Assembly (NCBI RefSeq): GCF_029369745.1
Contig: NZ_CP120210.1
Location: forward strand, 992,001 to 1,056,000
Length of the DNA: 64,000 nucleotides
Direction of reading: 5' to 3'
Origin: Amycolatopsis sp. QT-25
GTDB lineage: Bacteria > Actinomycetota > Actinomycetes > Mycobacteriales > Pseudonocardiaceae
Under the pieces are notes generated by a model. It was not told the origin of the DNA and searched no databases. It was given only the letters and a program-made list of their open reading frames with translations. The first letter of the stretch is position 1; each line of letters begins with the position of its first letter. Both the position numbers and the translations under genes were made by a program. Shown in pieces: positions 8,218 to 17,051 of the stretch.

Positions 8218-9414
8218 ATGGCTCGCCTCGCCCAGACCGCCGGTTTGACCGACGTGCAGTCCGAGATCCTGGCCACGGTCCGCCAGTTCGTGGACAAGGA
8301 GATCATCCCGCGCGCGCAGGAGCTCGAGCATTCCGACACCTATCCCGCCGACATCGTCGAGGGAATGAAGGAAATGGGGCTGTTCGGGCTCACCATCCCG
8401 GAGGAGTACGGCGGCCTCGGCGAATCGCTGCTGACCTACGCGCTCGTGGTCGAGGAGATCGCACGCGGCTGGATGAGCGTGTCGGGCGTGATCAACACGC
8501 ACTTCATCGTGGCGCACATGATCTCCCGTCATGGGACGCCCGAGCAGAAGCAGCACTTCCTGCCGCGGATGGCGACCGGTGAGGTCCGCGGCTCGTTCTC
8601 GATGTCCGAGCCGGACCTCGGCTCCGACGTCGCCGCGATCAAGACCCGTGCCCGCAGGACCGACGACGGTTACGTCATCGACGGTGCGAAGATGTGGCTG
8701 ACCAACGGCGGCAGCTCCACCCTGGTCGCGCTGCTCGTCAAGACCGACGAAGGCGCCGAGAAGGCGCACCAGAACCTCACCACGTTCCTGGTCGAGAAGC
8801 CCGAGGGCTTCGGCGAGGTCGCTCCCGGCCTCACCATCCCCGGCAAGATCGACAAAATGGGTTACAAGGGCGTCGACACCACCGAAGCCGTGTTCGACGG
8901 CTACGAGATCGGCGCGGACAAGGTCCTCGGCGAAGCGCCGGGCAAGGGTTTCGCGTACATGATGGACGGTGTCGAGGTCGGCCGGGTGAACGTCGCCGCG
9001 CGCGCCTGCGGCATCGCGATCCGCGCGTTCGAACTGGCCGTCGAGTACGCCCAGCAGCGCAAGACTTTCGGCAAGGCCATCGCCGAGCACCAGGCGATCG
9101 CGTTCAAACTCGCCGAGATGGCCACCAAGGTCGAGGCCGCGCACCTGATGATGGTCAACGCCGCCCGCCTCAAGGACTCCGGCGAACGCAACGACGTCGA
9201 AGCGGGCATGGCCAAGCTCATCGCCAGCGAGTACTGCGCCGAGGTCACCCAGGACTCGTTCCGCATCCACGGCGGCTACGGCTACTCCAAGGAATACGAG
9301 ATCGAGCGGCTCATGCGCGAAGCGCCGTTCCTGCTCATCGGCGAAGGCACCAGTGAGATCCAGAAGACCATCATCAGCCGCGGTCTGCTCCGTGAGTACA
9401 AGTCCCGCTCCTGA
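8218..9414 (+). CDS. Acyl-CoA dehydrogenase
   Basis: A 398-residue FAD-dependent acyl-CoA dehydrogenase that would introduce a 2,3-double bond in an acyl-CoA. The N-terminal helical domain, the middle beta domain (SMSEPDLGSDVAAIKT; WLTNGG) and the C-terminal helical domain (QQRKTFGKAIAEHQAIAFKLAEM; RIHGGYGYSKEYEIERLMRE; GEGTSEIQ) are all intact. The start at ATG 8218 has TAGGAG six bases upstream; an in-frame GTG at 8194 lacks one. It is monocistronic, inserted in an otherwise conserved region. The acyl substrate (fatty or branched amino-acid derived) cannot be told from sequence. Confidence 0.93.
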   Translation: MARLAQTAGLTDVQSEILATVRQFVDKEIIPRAQELEHSDTYPADIVEGMKEMGLFGLTIPEEYGGLGESLLTYALVVEEIARGWMSVSGVINTHFIVAHMISRHGTPEQKQHFLPRMATGEVRGSFSMSEPDLGSDVAAIKTRARRTDDGYVIDGAKMWLTNGGSSTLVALLVKTDEGAEKAHQNLTTFLVEKPEGFGEVAPGLTIPGKIDKMGYKGVDTTEAVFDGYEIGADKVLGEAPGKGFAYMMDGVEVGRVNVAARACGIAIRAFELAVEYAQQRKTFGKAIAEHQAIAFKLAEMATKVEAAHLMMVNAARLKDSGERNDVEAGMAKLIASEYCAEVTQDSFRIHGGYGYSKEYEIERLMREAPFLLIGEGTSEIQKTIISRGLLREYKSRS

Positions 9415-9428
9415 ACGTTCGCGCCGTT

Positions 9429-9462
9429 CGCCCGTCCTTGAGAAGATGGACCGGGACGGGCG
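9429..9462 (+). other. Hairpin between acyl-CoA dehydrogenase and GSP17M-like gene
   Basis: CGCCCGTCC (9429-9437) and GGACGGGCG (9454-9462) form nine-base perfect arms with a 16-base loop. The right arm ends directly before the AGAGG ribosome site of the next gene, so it may be a terminator of the upstream gene or influence translation of the downstream one. No U-tract. Confidence 0.45.
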
Positions 9463-9474
9463 AGAGGTGATTAC

Positions 9475-9990
9475 GTGAGTGCTCCCTTTGGCGGAAGCGG
9501 CCGGGCCGCGGATGGGCTGCCCAGGCTGCCGACCCCGCCTTCCGGCTGGCCGATCGGCTCCTACGCGACGTATGGCGAAGCGCAGCACGCCGTCGACTAT
9601 CTCGCGGAGAAGGAGTTCGGGGTCACCGACGTGACCATCGTCGGTGTCGACCTGATGCTCGTCGAGCGTGTCCTCGGCAAGCTGAGCTGGGGCCGGGCGC
9701 TGGGCACCGGCGCGGTCTCGGGCGCGTGGTTCGGGCTGATCATCGGGCTGCTGCTGGGCATGTTCGACAACCGGGGGTTCGCGTGGCAGCCCATGATCGG
9801 CGGGCTCGTGCTCGGCGTCCTGGCTTGGACGGTCTTCGCGGCGATCAGCTACGGCATGTCCCGTCGCGACTTCTCCTCCGCGAGCCAGCTGGTCGCCGGC
9901 CGCTACGACGTGCTCTGCCGGCCGCGTTCGGCCGAACGCGGCCGCGAACTGCTCGCCCAGCTCGCGTTGGGCGGCCCTCCCACCAGGTGA
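9475..9990 (+). CDS. General stress protein 17M-like membrane protein
   Basis: The 171-residue protein has an N-terminal GSP17M/YflT-like segment (IGSYATYGEAQHAVDYLAEK...VTIVGVDLMLVERV), then a Gly-rich pair of hydrophobic helices (TGAVSGAWFGLIIGLLLGMF; GGLVLGVLAWTVFAAISYGM) and a YDVLCRP C-terminal motif. The GTG start has AGAGG seven bases upstream. It corresponds to mycobacterial Rv1234, which also precedes lpqY. Function unknown; a link to membrane or stress physiology is by family name only. Confidence 0.82.
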   Translation: MSAPFGGSGRAADGLPRLPTPPSGWPIGSYATYGEAQHAVDYLAEKEFGVTDVTIVGVDLMLVERVLGKLSWGRALGTGAVSGAWFGLIIGLLLGMFDNRGFAWQPMIGGLVLGVLAWTVFAAISYGMSRRDFSSASQLVAGRYDVLCRPRSAERGRELLAQLALGGPPTR

Positions 9991-10233
9991 CCAGGGGCCG
10001 GGCCACTGACATTCGGCGGTACTGGTTCACCTGTTCGTCGTGCGGTCCGCTGAATCGTTACCGATACTGCTTGCGGGCGGTGATCGCCCGGAATAGGTTG
10101 CACAACACCAGTCGGGCGGTCGCGTACTCCAGCGTGTCCGCCTGAGCACTAGCACGTCGGGGTGCTGGCGCGCGGCGTCTTCAACGCGTCCTAGCGCCGC
10201 CGCTCCCCGGGCGTGCGCGGGTGAGGAGGCCTC

Positions 10234-11556
10234 ATGGGGAAGAGGATGAGCGCGAGCCGGAGGGGCCGCTCACCAGGCCGCGCCGGCTCGCTACTCGGCG
10301 CGACCGCGCTGACGGTCGGTCTGCTGGCGGGCTGTGGTTCGGACACCGGACTCAAGATCAACGTCTACTACGCGCCGGAAGACAACTTCCAGTCCGTTGT
10401 GGACGATTGCACCAAGGCGTCGGGCGGCCGGTACGAGGTCGTTTACCACAAACTGCCGCGAGGAGCCGACGGTCAGCGCGAGCAGATGGTGCGCCGCCTG
10501 GCCGCCGGCGATGATTCGCTCGACGTACTGGGGCTGGACGTCACCTGGGTCTCCGAGTTCGCCGAGGCGGGCTGGGTCGACGAATGGACGGGTGAGGCCA
10601 AGGCCGAGGCGACCGCCGGCGTGCTGCCGGGGCCGCTCGAAACCGCCATGTGGAACGGAAAGCTCTACGCGGCGACCAAGAACACGAACGTCCAATTGCT
10701 CTGGTACGACGACAGGCTGACCCCGGCGCCGCCGAAGACCTGGGACGAGCTGATCCGGCAGGCCCAGGCGCTCAAGGCGCAGGGCAAACCGGCGAACGTC
10801 GTGTTCACCGGCGCGCAATACGAAGGCCTCGTCGTCATCTACAACACGCTCGTCGAATCGGCGGGCGGCAGGATCCTCTCCGACGACGGCAAGTCCGTCG
10901 TGATGGACGAGGGCGCGGTCAAGGCGCTGGAGATGCTCAAGAAGATCACCACGGCCGGGATCACGGACCCGTCGCTGACGAACATGAAGGAGGACGACGT
11001 CCGCCAGGCGTTCCAGCGTGGCAACGCCGCCTTCGAGCTGAACTGGCCGTTCGTGTACGCCTCCTACGCCAAGGAGAAGCCCGGCGACCTGAGCCACTTC
11101 AAGTGGACCACTTATCCGCAGTTCGAGGCGGGCAAACCCGCCAAGACCACGATCGGTGGCTACGACCTGGCGGTCAGCTCGACTTCGAAGCACAAGGCCG
11201 AGGCCTACGAGGTCGCGCTGTGCCTGCGCAACGAGAAGAACCAGAAGTTCTCCGCGCTCAAGGACGGTGTCCCGCCGACGATCGAGTCGCTCTACACCGA
11301 CACGGTCCCGCTCGACGCCACTGCCGGCGTGAGCGACGACAACCCGAGCATGGACACGAAGTACCCGATGCGGGAAACGATCCTGGACGCGCTCAAGGAC
11401 GCGGCGGTGCGCCCGCTGACTCCGGCGTACCAGAACGCCTCGACCGTGTTGTCGAAGGTGCTTTCCCCGCCTTCCGGCATCGATCCGCAGAAGACGGCGG
11501 AGAAGCTGAAGGAACAGCTCGCCGACGCGCTCCAGTCGAAGGGGGTGATCCCGTGA
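10234..11556 (+). CDS. lpqY: Trehalose-type ABC transporter solute-binding lipoprotein (LpqY-like)
   Basis: A family 1 extracellular sugar-binding protein of 440 residues. The signal peptide ends in a lipobox LLAGC with the lipidated Cys at 34, so the mature protein is tethered outside the membrane. It heads four tightly coupled genes (lpqY-sugA-sugB-sugC), the arrangement of the mycobacterial trehalose importer, and it is followed by corA further on as in mycobacteria. Trehalose specificity is inferred from synteny. GAGGAGG lies only 4 bases before ATG 10234; an internal ATG at 10246 has no spacer at all. The 243-base region upstream presumably holds the promoter and has a short AGCAC/GTGCT inverted repeat at 10151-10166. 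Confidence 0.9.
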   Translation: MGKRMSASRRGRSPGRAGSLLGATALTVGLLAGCGSDTGLKINVYYAPEDNFQSVVDDCTKASGGRYEVVYHKLPRGADGQREQMVRRLAAGDDSLDVLGLDVTWVSEFAEAGWVDEWTGEAKAEATAGVLPGPLETAMWNGKLYAATKNTNVQLLWYDDRLTPAPPKTWDELIRQAQALKAQGKPANVVFTGAQYEGLVVIYNTLVESAGGRILSDDGKSVVMDEGAVKALEMLKKITTAGITDPSLTNMKEDDVRQAFQRGNAAFELNWPFVYASYAKEKPGDLSHFKWTTYPQFEAGKPAKTTIGGYDLAVSSTSKHKAEAYEVALCLRNEKNQKFSALKDGVPPTIESLYTDTVPLDATAGVSDDNPSMDTKYPMRETILDALKDAAVRPLTPAYQNASTVLSKVLSPPSGIDPQKTAEKLKEQLADALQSKGVIP

Positions 11557-12539
11557 CCGTGCAGGAAGCCGCCGGTTCGGCGACCGCGAGCGAACCGGGC
11601 AAGAAGAAGCCCGCGCTCAGTGAAGGCAAGCGGGCCGAGCGCAGACTCGGGCTCTGGCTGTGTGCCCCGGCGGCGTTCGTGATGATCGCCGTCACCGGAT
11701 ATCCGATCATCTACTCGATCTGGCTTTCGCTGCAGCGTTATGACCTCAGGTTTCCCGCGCAGCGGGAGTTCGTCGGCCTCGACAACTACATTTCGGTGCT
11801 GTCCAACGGTTACTGGTGGACGGCGTTCGGGACGACGATGGGCTTGACCATCGTTTCGGTGGTGATCGAGTTCGTCCTCGGCATGGGCCTGGCGCTGATC
11901 ATGCACCGGACCCTGGTCGGACGGGGCCTCGTGCGGACGGTCGCCCTGATCCCGTACGGCATCGTGACGGTGGTCGCGGCGTTCTCCTGGTACTACGCCT
12001 GGACGCCGGACACGGGCTACCTGGCCAACCTGTTCTTCCCGGACAGCGCCCCGCTGACCCAATACTGGCCGTCGCTGGCGATCATCGTGCTGGCCGAGGT
12101 GTGGAAGACGACGCCGTTCATGGCACTGCTGCTGATGGCGGGGCTGGCGCTGGTGCCGGACGACCTGCTGAAGGCCGCGGCGATGGACGGCGCGACCGCG
12201 TGGCAGCGGTTCACCAAGGTGATGCTGCCGGTGATGAAACCGGCGATCCTGGTGGCGTTGCTGTTCCGCACCCTGGACGCGTTCCGCATCTTCGACAACA
12301 TCTTCGTGCTCACCAACGGCGCGCAGGATACGTCGTCGGTGTCGATGCAGACCTACAACAACTTGGTCAAGGGCCTGAACCTCGGCATCGGGTCGACGAT
12401 GGCGGTACTGATCTTCATCACGGTGGCGATCATCGCGTTCCTCTTCATCAAGGTGTTCGGCACGGCCGCGCCTGGCGGCGCTGATGGCGCCTCGGCGAAA
12501 AAGCGTGCTTCGGCGGCAGACAACGGGGGTAAGCGCTGA
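11553..12539 (+). CDS. sugA: Sugar ABC transporter permease SugA
   Basis: A MalF-type permease, 328 residues, with about six membrane helices. The EAA-type loop that contacts the ATPase is [26 protein letters not shown]. The GTG start overlaps the lpqY stop (GTGA at 11553-11556) so translation is coupled. The N-terminus (about 30 residues) and C-terminus are charged cytoplasmic tails. It forms a heterodimer with SugB for trehalose uptake (inference from synteny). Confidence 0.9.
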   Translation: MTVQEAAGSATASEPGKKKPALSEGKRAERRLGLWLCAPAAFVMIAVTGYPIIYSIWLSLQRYDLRFPAQREFVGLDNYISVLSNGYWWTAFGTTMGLTIVSVVIEFVLGMGLALIMHRTLVGRGLVRTVALIPYGIVTVVAAFSWYYAWTPDTGYLANLFFPDSAPLTQYWPSLAIIVLAEVWKTTPFMALLLMAGLALVPDDLLKAAAMDGATAWQRFTKVMLPVMKPAILVALLFRTLDAFRIFDNIFVLTNGAQDTSSVSMQTYNNLVKGLNLGIGSTMAVLIFITVAIIAFLFIKVFGTAAPGGADGASAKKRASAADNGGKR

Positions 12540-13381
12540 TGGCCATCGGTGGAGCGGTCACTCCCGGCCGCAAAGTCAAGTGGGGCCTCGTCGACGTCCT
12601 GGTCCTGGTGTTCGCGCTGTTCCCGGTGCTCTGGGTGGTCTCGCTGTCGTTCAAGACCAAGGAGACCCTGGACGACGGGAACTTCATCCCGTCGGAATGG
12701 ACGTGGCAGAACTACGCGGACATCTTCGAGACCACGGAGTTCATCCGGGCACTGGTGAACTCGATCGGGATCGCGATCATCGCGACGGTGATCGCGGTCG
12801 TCCTCGGCACGATGGCGGCGTACGCGATCGCGCGGCTGGAGTTCCCCGGCAAGCAGGTGCTGGTCGGGATGTCACTGCTGATCGCGATGTTCCCGCAGGT
12901 GTCGCTGGTGACGCCGCTGTTCAACATCGAACGTGAGCTGGGGCTGTTCGACACCTGGCCGGGGTTGATCCTGCCGTACATCACGTTCGCACTGCCGCTG
13001 TCGATCTACACGCTTTCCGCGTTCTTCCGGGAAATCCCGTGGGAGCTGGAGAAGGCGGCGAAGATGGACGGTGCGACCCCGGCGCAGGCGTTCCGGAAGG
13101 TGATCGCGCCACTGGCGGCACCGGGGGTGTTCACCACCGCGATCCTGGTGTTCATCTTCTGCTGGAACGACTTCCTGTTCGCGATCTCGCTGACTTCGAC
13201 CGAGGCCTCGCGTACGGTCCCGGCGGCGCTGTCGTTCTTCACCGGTTCCTCGCAGTTCGAAGACCCGACCGGGACGATCTCCGCGGCCGCCGTGGTGATC
13301 ACCGTCCCGATCATCCTGTTCGTGTTGTTCTTCCAGCGTCGCATCGTGGCGGGGCTGACGTCCGGTGCGGTGAAGGGCTGA
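12539..13381 (+). CDS. sugB: Sugar ABC transporter permease SugB
   Basis: A MalG-type permease of 280 residues and about six membrane helices. The cytoplasmic EAA loop reads [20 protein letters not shown]. Its ATG overlaps the sugA stop by one base (TGATG). Partner of SugA in the same importer. Confidence 0.9.
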   Translation: MAIGGAVTPGRKVKWGLVDVLVLVFALFPVLWVVSLSFKTKETLDDGNFIPSEWTWQNYADIFETTEFIRALVNSIGIAIIATVIAVVLGTMAAYAIARLEFPGKQVLVGMSLLIAMFPQVSLVTPLFNIERELGLFDTWPGLILPYITFALPLSIYTLSAFFREIPWELEKAAKMDGATPAQAFRKVIAPLAAPGVFTTAILVFIFCWNDFLFAISLTSTEASRTVPAALSFFTGSSQFEDPTGTISAAAVVITVPIILFVLFFQRRIVAGLTSGAVKG

Positions 13382-13384
13382 TTC

Positions 13385-14563
13385 ATGGCTGAAATCGTTC
13401 TCGAAAAAGTGTCCAAGTCCTACCCTGACGGCGCCCTCGCGGTGTCCGAAGTGGACATCACGATCGCCGACGGCGAGTTCATCATCCTGGTGGGTCCGTC
13501 GGGCTGCGGTAAGTCCACGACCCTGAACATGGTCGCGGGCCTGGAGGACATCTCGTCCGGTGAACTGCGTATCGACGGCCAGCGGGTCAACGAGAAGGCA
13601 CCGAAAGACCGCGACATCGCGATGGTGTTCCAGTCCTACGCCCTGTACCCGCACATGAGCGTGCGGGAGAACATGGCGTTCCCGTTGCGGCTGGCCAAGG
13701 TCGACGACCGCACCGTGCGGACCAAGGTCGAGCAGGCGGCGCAGATCCTCGATCTGACCGGGCACCTGGACCGCAAACCGGCGAACCTGTCCGGCGGGCA
13801 GCGGCAGCGCGTCGCGATGGGGCGCGCGATCGTCCGTAATCCCAAAGCGTTCCTGATGGACGAGCCCCTGTCCAACCTGGACGCGAAACTCCGCGGCCAG
13901 ATGCGGACCTCGGTGTCGAAGATCCAGAAACAGCTGGGCACGACGACGCTCTACGTCACCCACGACCAGACCGAGGCCATGACCCTCGGTGACCGGGTCG
14001 TCGTGCTGCGGGCGGGTCACGTGCAGCAGATCGGGGCACCGCAGTTCCTCTACGACAACCCGGCGAACCTGTTCGTGGCCGGGTTCATCGGCAGTCCGTC
14101 GATGAACTTCGTGTCGGCGACGCTGGAGAACGGCACCGCCCGCAGCGCACTGGGCGACATCCCGCTCACCGACCGCGTGCGGCGGCTGGTCGAAGCCGCC
14201 GACGCGCCGCGTCAGGTCATCGTCGGCATCCGTCCGGAGCACTTCGAGGACGCCGCGCTGGTGGATTCCGCCGGCCGTCAGGGGGCGACGTTCACCGCCC
14301 ACGTCGACGTCCTCGAGTCGATGGGCTCGGAGAAGTTCGCGCACTTCTCGGTCGAAGGCGAGGCCGCGTCTTCGTCCGACCTCGCGGACCTCGCCGCCGA
14401 CAGCGGCTCTTCGGACGTCCCGGGCGCCGAGTCGCAGATCGTGGCCCGCCTCTCGGCGGCGTCCTCGGCGGCGGAGAACCAGAACGTGGAACTGTGGTTC
14501 GACGCGGACAAGATCAAGTTGTTCGACGGGGGCAACGGCAAGAACCTGACCTACACCGCTTAG
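13385..14563 (+). CDS. sugC: Sugar ABC transporter ATPase SugC (MsmK/UgpC type)
   Basis: The ATPase that powers the importer, 392 residues. Walker A GPSGCGKST (about 37-45), Q-loop FQSYALYPHM, signature LSGGQRQRVAMGRA, Walker B FLMDEPLSNLDAKLR and H-loop VTHDQTEA are all intact, followed by a C-terminal OB/TOBE domain (about 240-390). It begins three bases after sugB. Such ATPases can serve several sugar importers. An Ala/Ser-rich insertion interrupts the TOBE region (about residues 325-360). Confidence 0.92.
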   Translation: MAEIVLEKVSKSYPDGALAVSEVDITIADGEFIILVGPSGCGKSTTLNMVAGLEDISSGELRIDGQRVNEKAPKDRDIAMVFQSYALYPHMSVRENMAFPLRLAKVDDRTVRTKVEQAAQILDLTGHLDRKPANLSGGQRQRVAMGRAIVRNPKAFLMDEPLSNLDAKLRGQMRTSVSKIQKQLGTTTLYVTHDQTEAMTLGDRVVVLRAGHVQQIGAPQFLYDNPANLFVAGFIGSPSMNFVSATLENGTARSALGDIPLTDRVRRLVEAADAPRQVIVGIRPEHFEDAALVDSAGRQGATFTAHVDVLESMGSEKFAHFSVEGEAASSSDLADLAADSGSSDVPGAESQIVARLSAASSAAENQNVELWFDADKIKLFDGGNGKNLTYTA

Positions 14564-14570
14564 GTCACGC

Positions 14571-14616
14571 GTGAAGGCCCCTTCCCTCAGCCCAGCCGAG
14601 AGGAGGGGGCCTTCAC
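14571..14616. terminator. Family B hairpin after sugC
   Basis: GTGAAGGCCCC pairs with GGGGCCTTCAC (11 bases) around a loop of about 20 bases, starting 8 bases after the sugC stop. A degenerate, shorter member of the GAAGGCCCC...GGGGCCTTC family also found at 19378, 27357, 35508, 43741, 44699 and 60110. Probable end of the lpqY-sugABC transcript. The gap to the next gene (14564-14868, 305 bases) otherwise holds the tandem repeat at 14669. Confidence 0.7.
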
Positions 14617-14668
14617 CCGCAACACGTATGCCTTGGCGGCGCCGGCCTCGATCGTGTTCGCTCCCCGA

Positions 14669-14731
14669 TCACGCGAGTGTCGCCTTCAGTCACGCGAATG
14701 TCGCCTTCAATCACGCGAATGTCGCGTTCAA
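14669..14731 (+). repeat. 21-base tandem repeat, three copies
   Basis: Three consecutive copies of TCACGCGAATGTCGCCTTCA plus one base (14669, 14690, 14711), with one or two substitutions each. It lies 138 bases upstream of the Nep1-like protein start. No coding function in that region is convincing; it may bind a regulator or be a slippage-prone element. Confidence 0.85.
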
Positions 14732-14868
14732 GCCCGCGTGTGCGGTGCCGAAGCCCGGCCGCGGTGTCCACTTCGGACACCGGGCTGCACCACTTCGGCG
14801 GTTTACCCCTCACCGGGCCATCGTGGATCCTCGGCTCCGCAACCGGTACCGAGAGAAGGGCGCCCGTC

Positions 14869-15630
14869 TTGCCGAAGAAGCCGCAACGCCGTCTCCTGCA
14901 GGGCCTCGTCGGCGCGGTCCTCATCACCACGCTCGCCCCGGCCGTCGCTTGGGCCGAACCACCACCGGCCCTGCCATCGAACGCGACCGACGCCGACCGC
15001 ACCTGGCAGCCTGCGTTCGACTACGACACCGACGGCTGCTATCCCACACCCGCCATCTCGCCGACCGGCGCGGTGGCCACCGGGCTCAAGAACTCCGGGG
15101 CCCTCAATGGTCAGTGCCGGGACCGGTCAGACCTCGACAACACCAACTCCTACGCGCGGTCGAAGTGCGACAACGGCTGGTGCGCCCACCTGTACGACCT
15201 GTACTTCGAAAAGGACCAGGCCGTCCCGGGCATCGACTGCTGCGGGCACCGACACGACATCGAGCACGTCGTCGTGTGGGTCCACGAAGGCCGAGCCCGC
15301 TACGTCTCGACGTCCGCGCACGGCGACTACTCCACTTACGACCGCTCCCAGGTCTCTTGGGAGGGGACCCATCCGAAGATCGTCTATCACAAGGACGGTG
15401 TGAGCACCCACTGTTTCCGCGTCGCGAGCGCCACCGAACCGCCGGAGAACCACTACCGGGTCTGGCAGTACCCGGACCTCGTCAGCTGGGACAGGTTCCC
15501 GCCCGGTATCCGGGACACCCTCGTCCGCGCCGATTTCGGCAGTGCGAGCCTCGCGATCGAGGACGGCTCCTTCGAACGCAACCTGGGCAAGGCCAAACCG
15601 GCGGGCATCCCGTTCGATCCCTACGCGTGA
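14869..15630 (+). CDS. Secreted Nep1-like protein (NPP1/NLP family)
   Basis: A 253-residue secreted protein of the necrosis-inducing NLP family, best known from plant pathogens as sphingolipid-binding cytolysins. The family heptapeptide is present as GHRHDIE (usual GHRHDWE), preceded by CAHLYDLYFEKDQ, the equivalent of motif I. I place the start at TTG 14869, with GAGAAGGG about 9 bases upstream; the first 29 residues are then a clean signal peptide ending AVAWA. Several cysteine pairs suggest an exported, disulfide-bonded protein. Whether it is toxic cannot be told; many actinomycete members are saprophytic. It has no obvious partner gene. Confidence 0.85.
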   Translation: MPKKPQRRLLQGLVGAVLITTLAPAVAWAEPPPALPSNATDADRTWQPAFDYDTDGCYPTPAISPTGAVATGLKNSGALNGQCRDRSDLDNTNSYARSKCDNGWCAHLYDLYFEKDQAVPGIDCCGHRHDIEHVVVWVHEGRARYVSTSAHGDYSTYDRSQVSWEGTHPKIVYHKDGVSTHCFRVASATEPPENHYRVWQYPDLVSWDRFPPGIRDTLVRADFGSASLAIEDGSFERNLGKAKPAGIPFDPYA

Positions 15631-15637
15631 GGCAGGC

Positions 15638-15838
15638 TCAGTACTCGCTCTCGGGCAGGGCCAGCCACAGCACGAGGTAGACGATGAACTGCGGGCCGGG
15701 CAGCAGGCAGGACAGCACGGCGAGCAGGCGGACCTTGCCCGGCGTGGTGCCGAAGCGTTTGGCGAGACCGGCGCAGACGCCGCCGATCATGCGGCCCTGG
15801 CGCGGGCGGGTCAGGCGGGCGGCTACGGGGTTCGTCAC
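15638..15838 (-). CDS. Small PspC-domain membrane protein
   Basis: A 66-residue protein consisting of essentially one PspC domain: RMIGGVCAGLAKRFG, then VRLLAVLSCLLPGPQFIVYLVLWLALP, the membrane helix. The GTG start at 15838 has AAGGGAAG upstream; a longer open frame upstream lacks a site. PspC proteins respond to membrane stress. It converges with the NLP gene, with only 7 bases between their stops. Confidence 0.88.
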   Translation of the reverse strand: MTNPVAARLTRPRQGRMIGGVCAGLAKRFGTTPGKVRLLAVLSCLLPGPQFIVYLVLWLALPESEY

Positions 15839-16037
15839 GGTTCTTCCCTTTCGGTCGTCACGTTGTGTGAAACCCATTCTCGTCCCATGACGGCCGCACC
15901 GCATCCCACCGCGGAACGAAACGAACCCCTAAGGGCGTGAAATCCCGGTAAGGCATTCACCTGGGAAAACGCGCCTGCCCCTGTGTTCTTCGCCCGTAGG
16001 GGCTGGTGTTCCGCGATCTTTTGACGATACTGCTCCG

Positions 16038-16961
16038 GTGCCTCCGAAGAGACTCAGCGCAGTATTCTGCGGCCTGTTCCTCGCCGCGGCCTGTTCCACC
16101 CCGGGGCCGGCGGTGACGCCGTCGACCACGGCGGGTGAGGAGGCCCTGACCGCTTCCGCGGCGCTCGGAGAATACTCGTCGCTCGATTACTGCAGCCTCG
16201 TCGACCAGCGAAAAGTGCTCGGCGGCGGAAACGCGGTCAAGCCGCCGCTGACCTCTTTCGAGTTCTGCCGCCTCGAATTCGTCGAGGGCGCCAATCGCTA
16301 CACCGTGACCACCGGCCCGATCACTTCCGGGCAGGATCCGAACAATCAGCCCTACGAATACGACGGACCGTTGCCGGAGGGCGTCAGCGTCCAGCAGTCG
16401 ACGTTCAACGAGGCCACCGCCTGCACCCGGCTGCTGACCTTCGCCGACGGGATCCGGCTGTCGATCGCCGTCACCTCCGACGACACGGCCCCGGCCGACC
16501 AGACCGCCCGCTGCCGGATCGCCGACGCGACCGTCGGCAGTGCGGCGGGGGTGATCAGCGCGGGCCAGGTCGGACGGCTGAACCTCGACCAGCGCTCGTG
16601 GGGCCGGGTCGCCCCGTGCGCGCCACTCGACCAGCACGAACTCGACGCCGCCGCCGGCGCGGAGACCAAACCGGCCCCGGCGCTGTCCGGACACAGCTGC
16701 ATTCGTGGCAAGGTCAGCTTCTCGCTGTCGGTCGGGGCGGACACCACGCCGGGCGCGACGGAGGCGCTGGGCGGACGACAGGTCCAGGTCACCACGTCGG
16801 GAGCGTTCTGCCAGGTGACCACGCACCGCCCGATCCCGGGCACCCCGGACCGGGTCGAACAGGCGACGCTTTCGGTGGTCGGCGTCGACGGGGCACCGGA
16901 GAACGCCACCTGCGCGGCGGCACGGGAGGTCGCGGTGGCGGTGTTCCCGAAGCTCCCCTGA
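16038..16961 (+). CDS. Putative DUF3558-like lipoprotein with internally duplicated domain
   Basis: The GTG start gives a signal peptide with a likely lipidated Cys at 19 (LAAACS), so the protein is probably attached outside the membrane. The 307 residues contain two similar halves: one begins YCSLVDQRKVLGG (about 51), the other PCAPLDQHELDAAAG (about 194), and each has later Cys pairs. This resembles the DUF3558 lipoprotein fold, common in pseudonocardial genomes, in duplicate. Function unknown. It ends 8 bases before a family A repeat and faces a TetR gene. Confidence 0.7.
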   Translation: MPPKRLSAVFCGLFLAAACSTPGPAVTPSTTAGEEALTASAALGEYSSLDYCSLVDQRKVLGGGNAVKPPLTSFEFCRLEFVEGANRYTVTTGPITSGQDPNNQPYEYDGPLPEGVSVQQSTFNEATACTRLLTFADGIRLSIAVTSDDTAPADQTARCRIADATVGSAAGVISAGQVGRLNLDQRSWGRVAPCAPLDQHELDAAAGAETKPAPALSGHSCIRGKVSFSLSVGADTTPGATEALGGRQVQVTTSGAFCQVTTHRPIPGTPDRVEQATLSVVGVDGAPENATCAAAREVAVAVFPKLP

Positions 16962-16968
16962 CGCCCCC

Positions 16969-17044
16969 CGCAATTAGTCACCTACTTGCGGCCGCCGAGT
17001 GCCACGTGACGTCCGCCGACGCCGCAAGTAGGTGACTAATTGCG
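16969..17044. repeat. Family A inverted repeat between convergent genes
   Basis: Two 22-base units (16969-16990, 17023-17044) are perfect inverted copies: CGCAATTAGTCACCTACTTG and its complement, each ending CG. The 32-base spacer is itself GC-rich (GCCACGTGACGTCC). It fills the gap between the lipoprotein stop and the TetR stop. The longest-looped and most perfect member of the family. Confidence 0.9.
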
Positions 17045-17051
17045 GAGGGGG

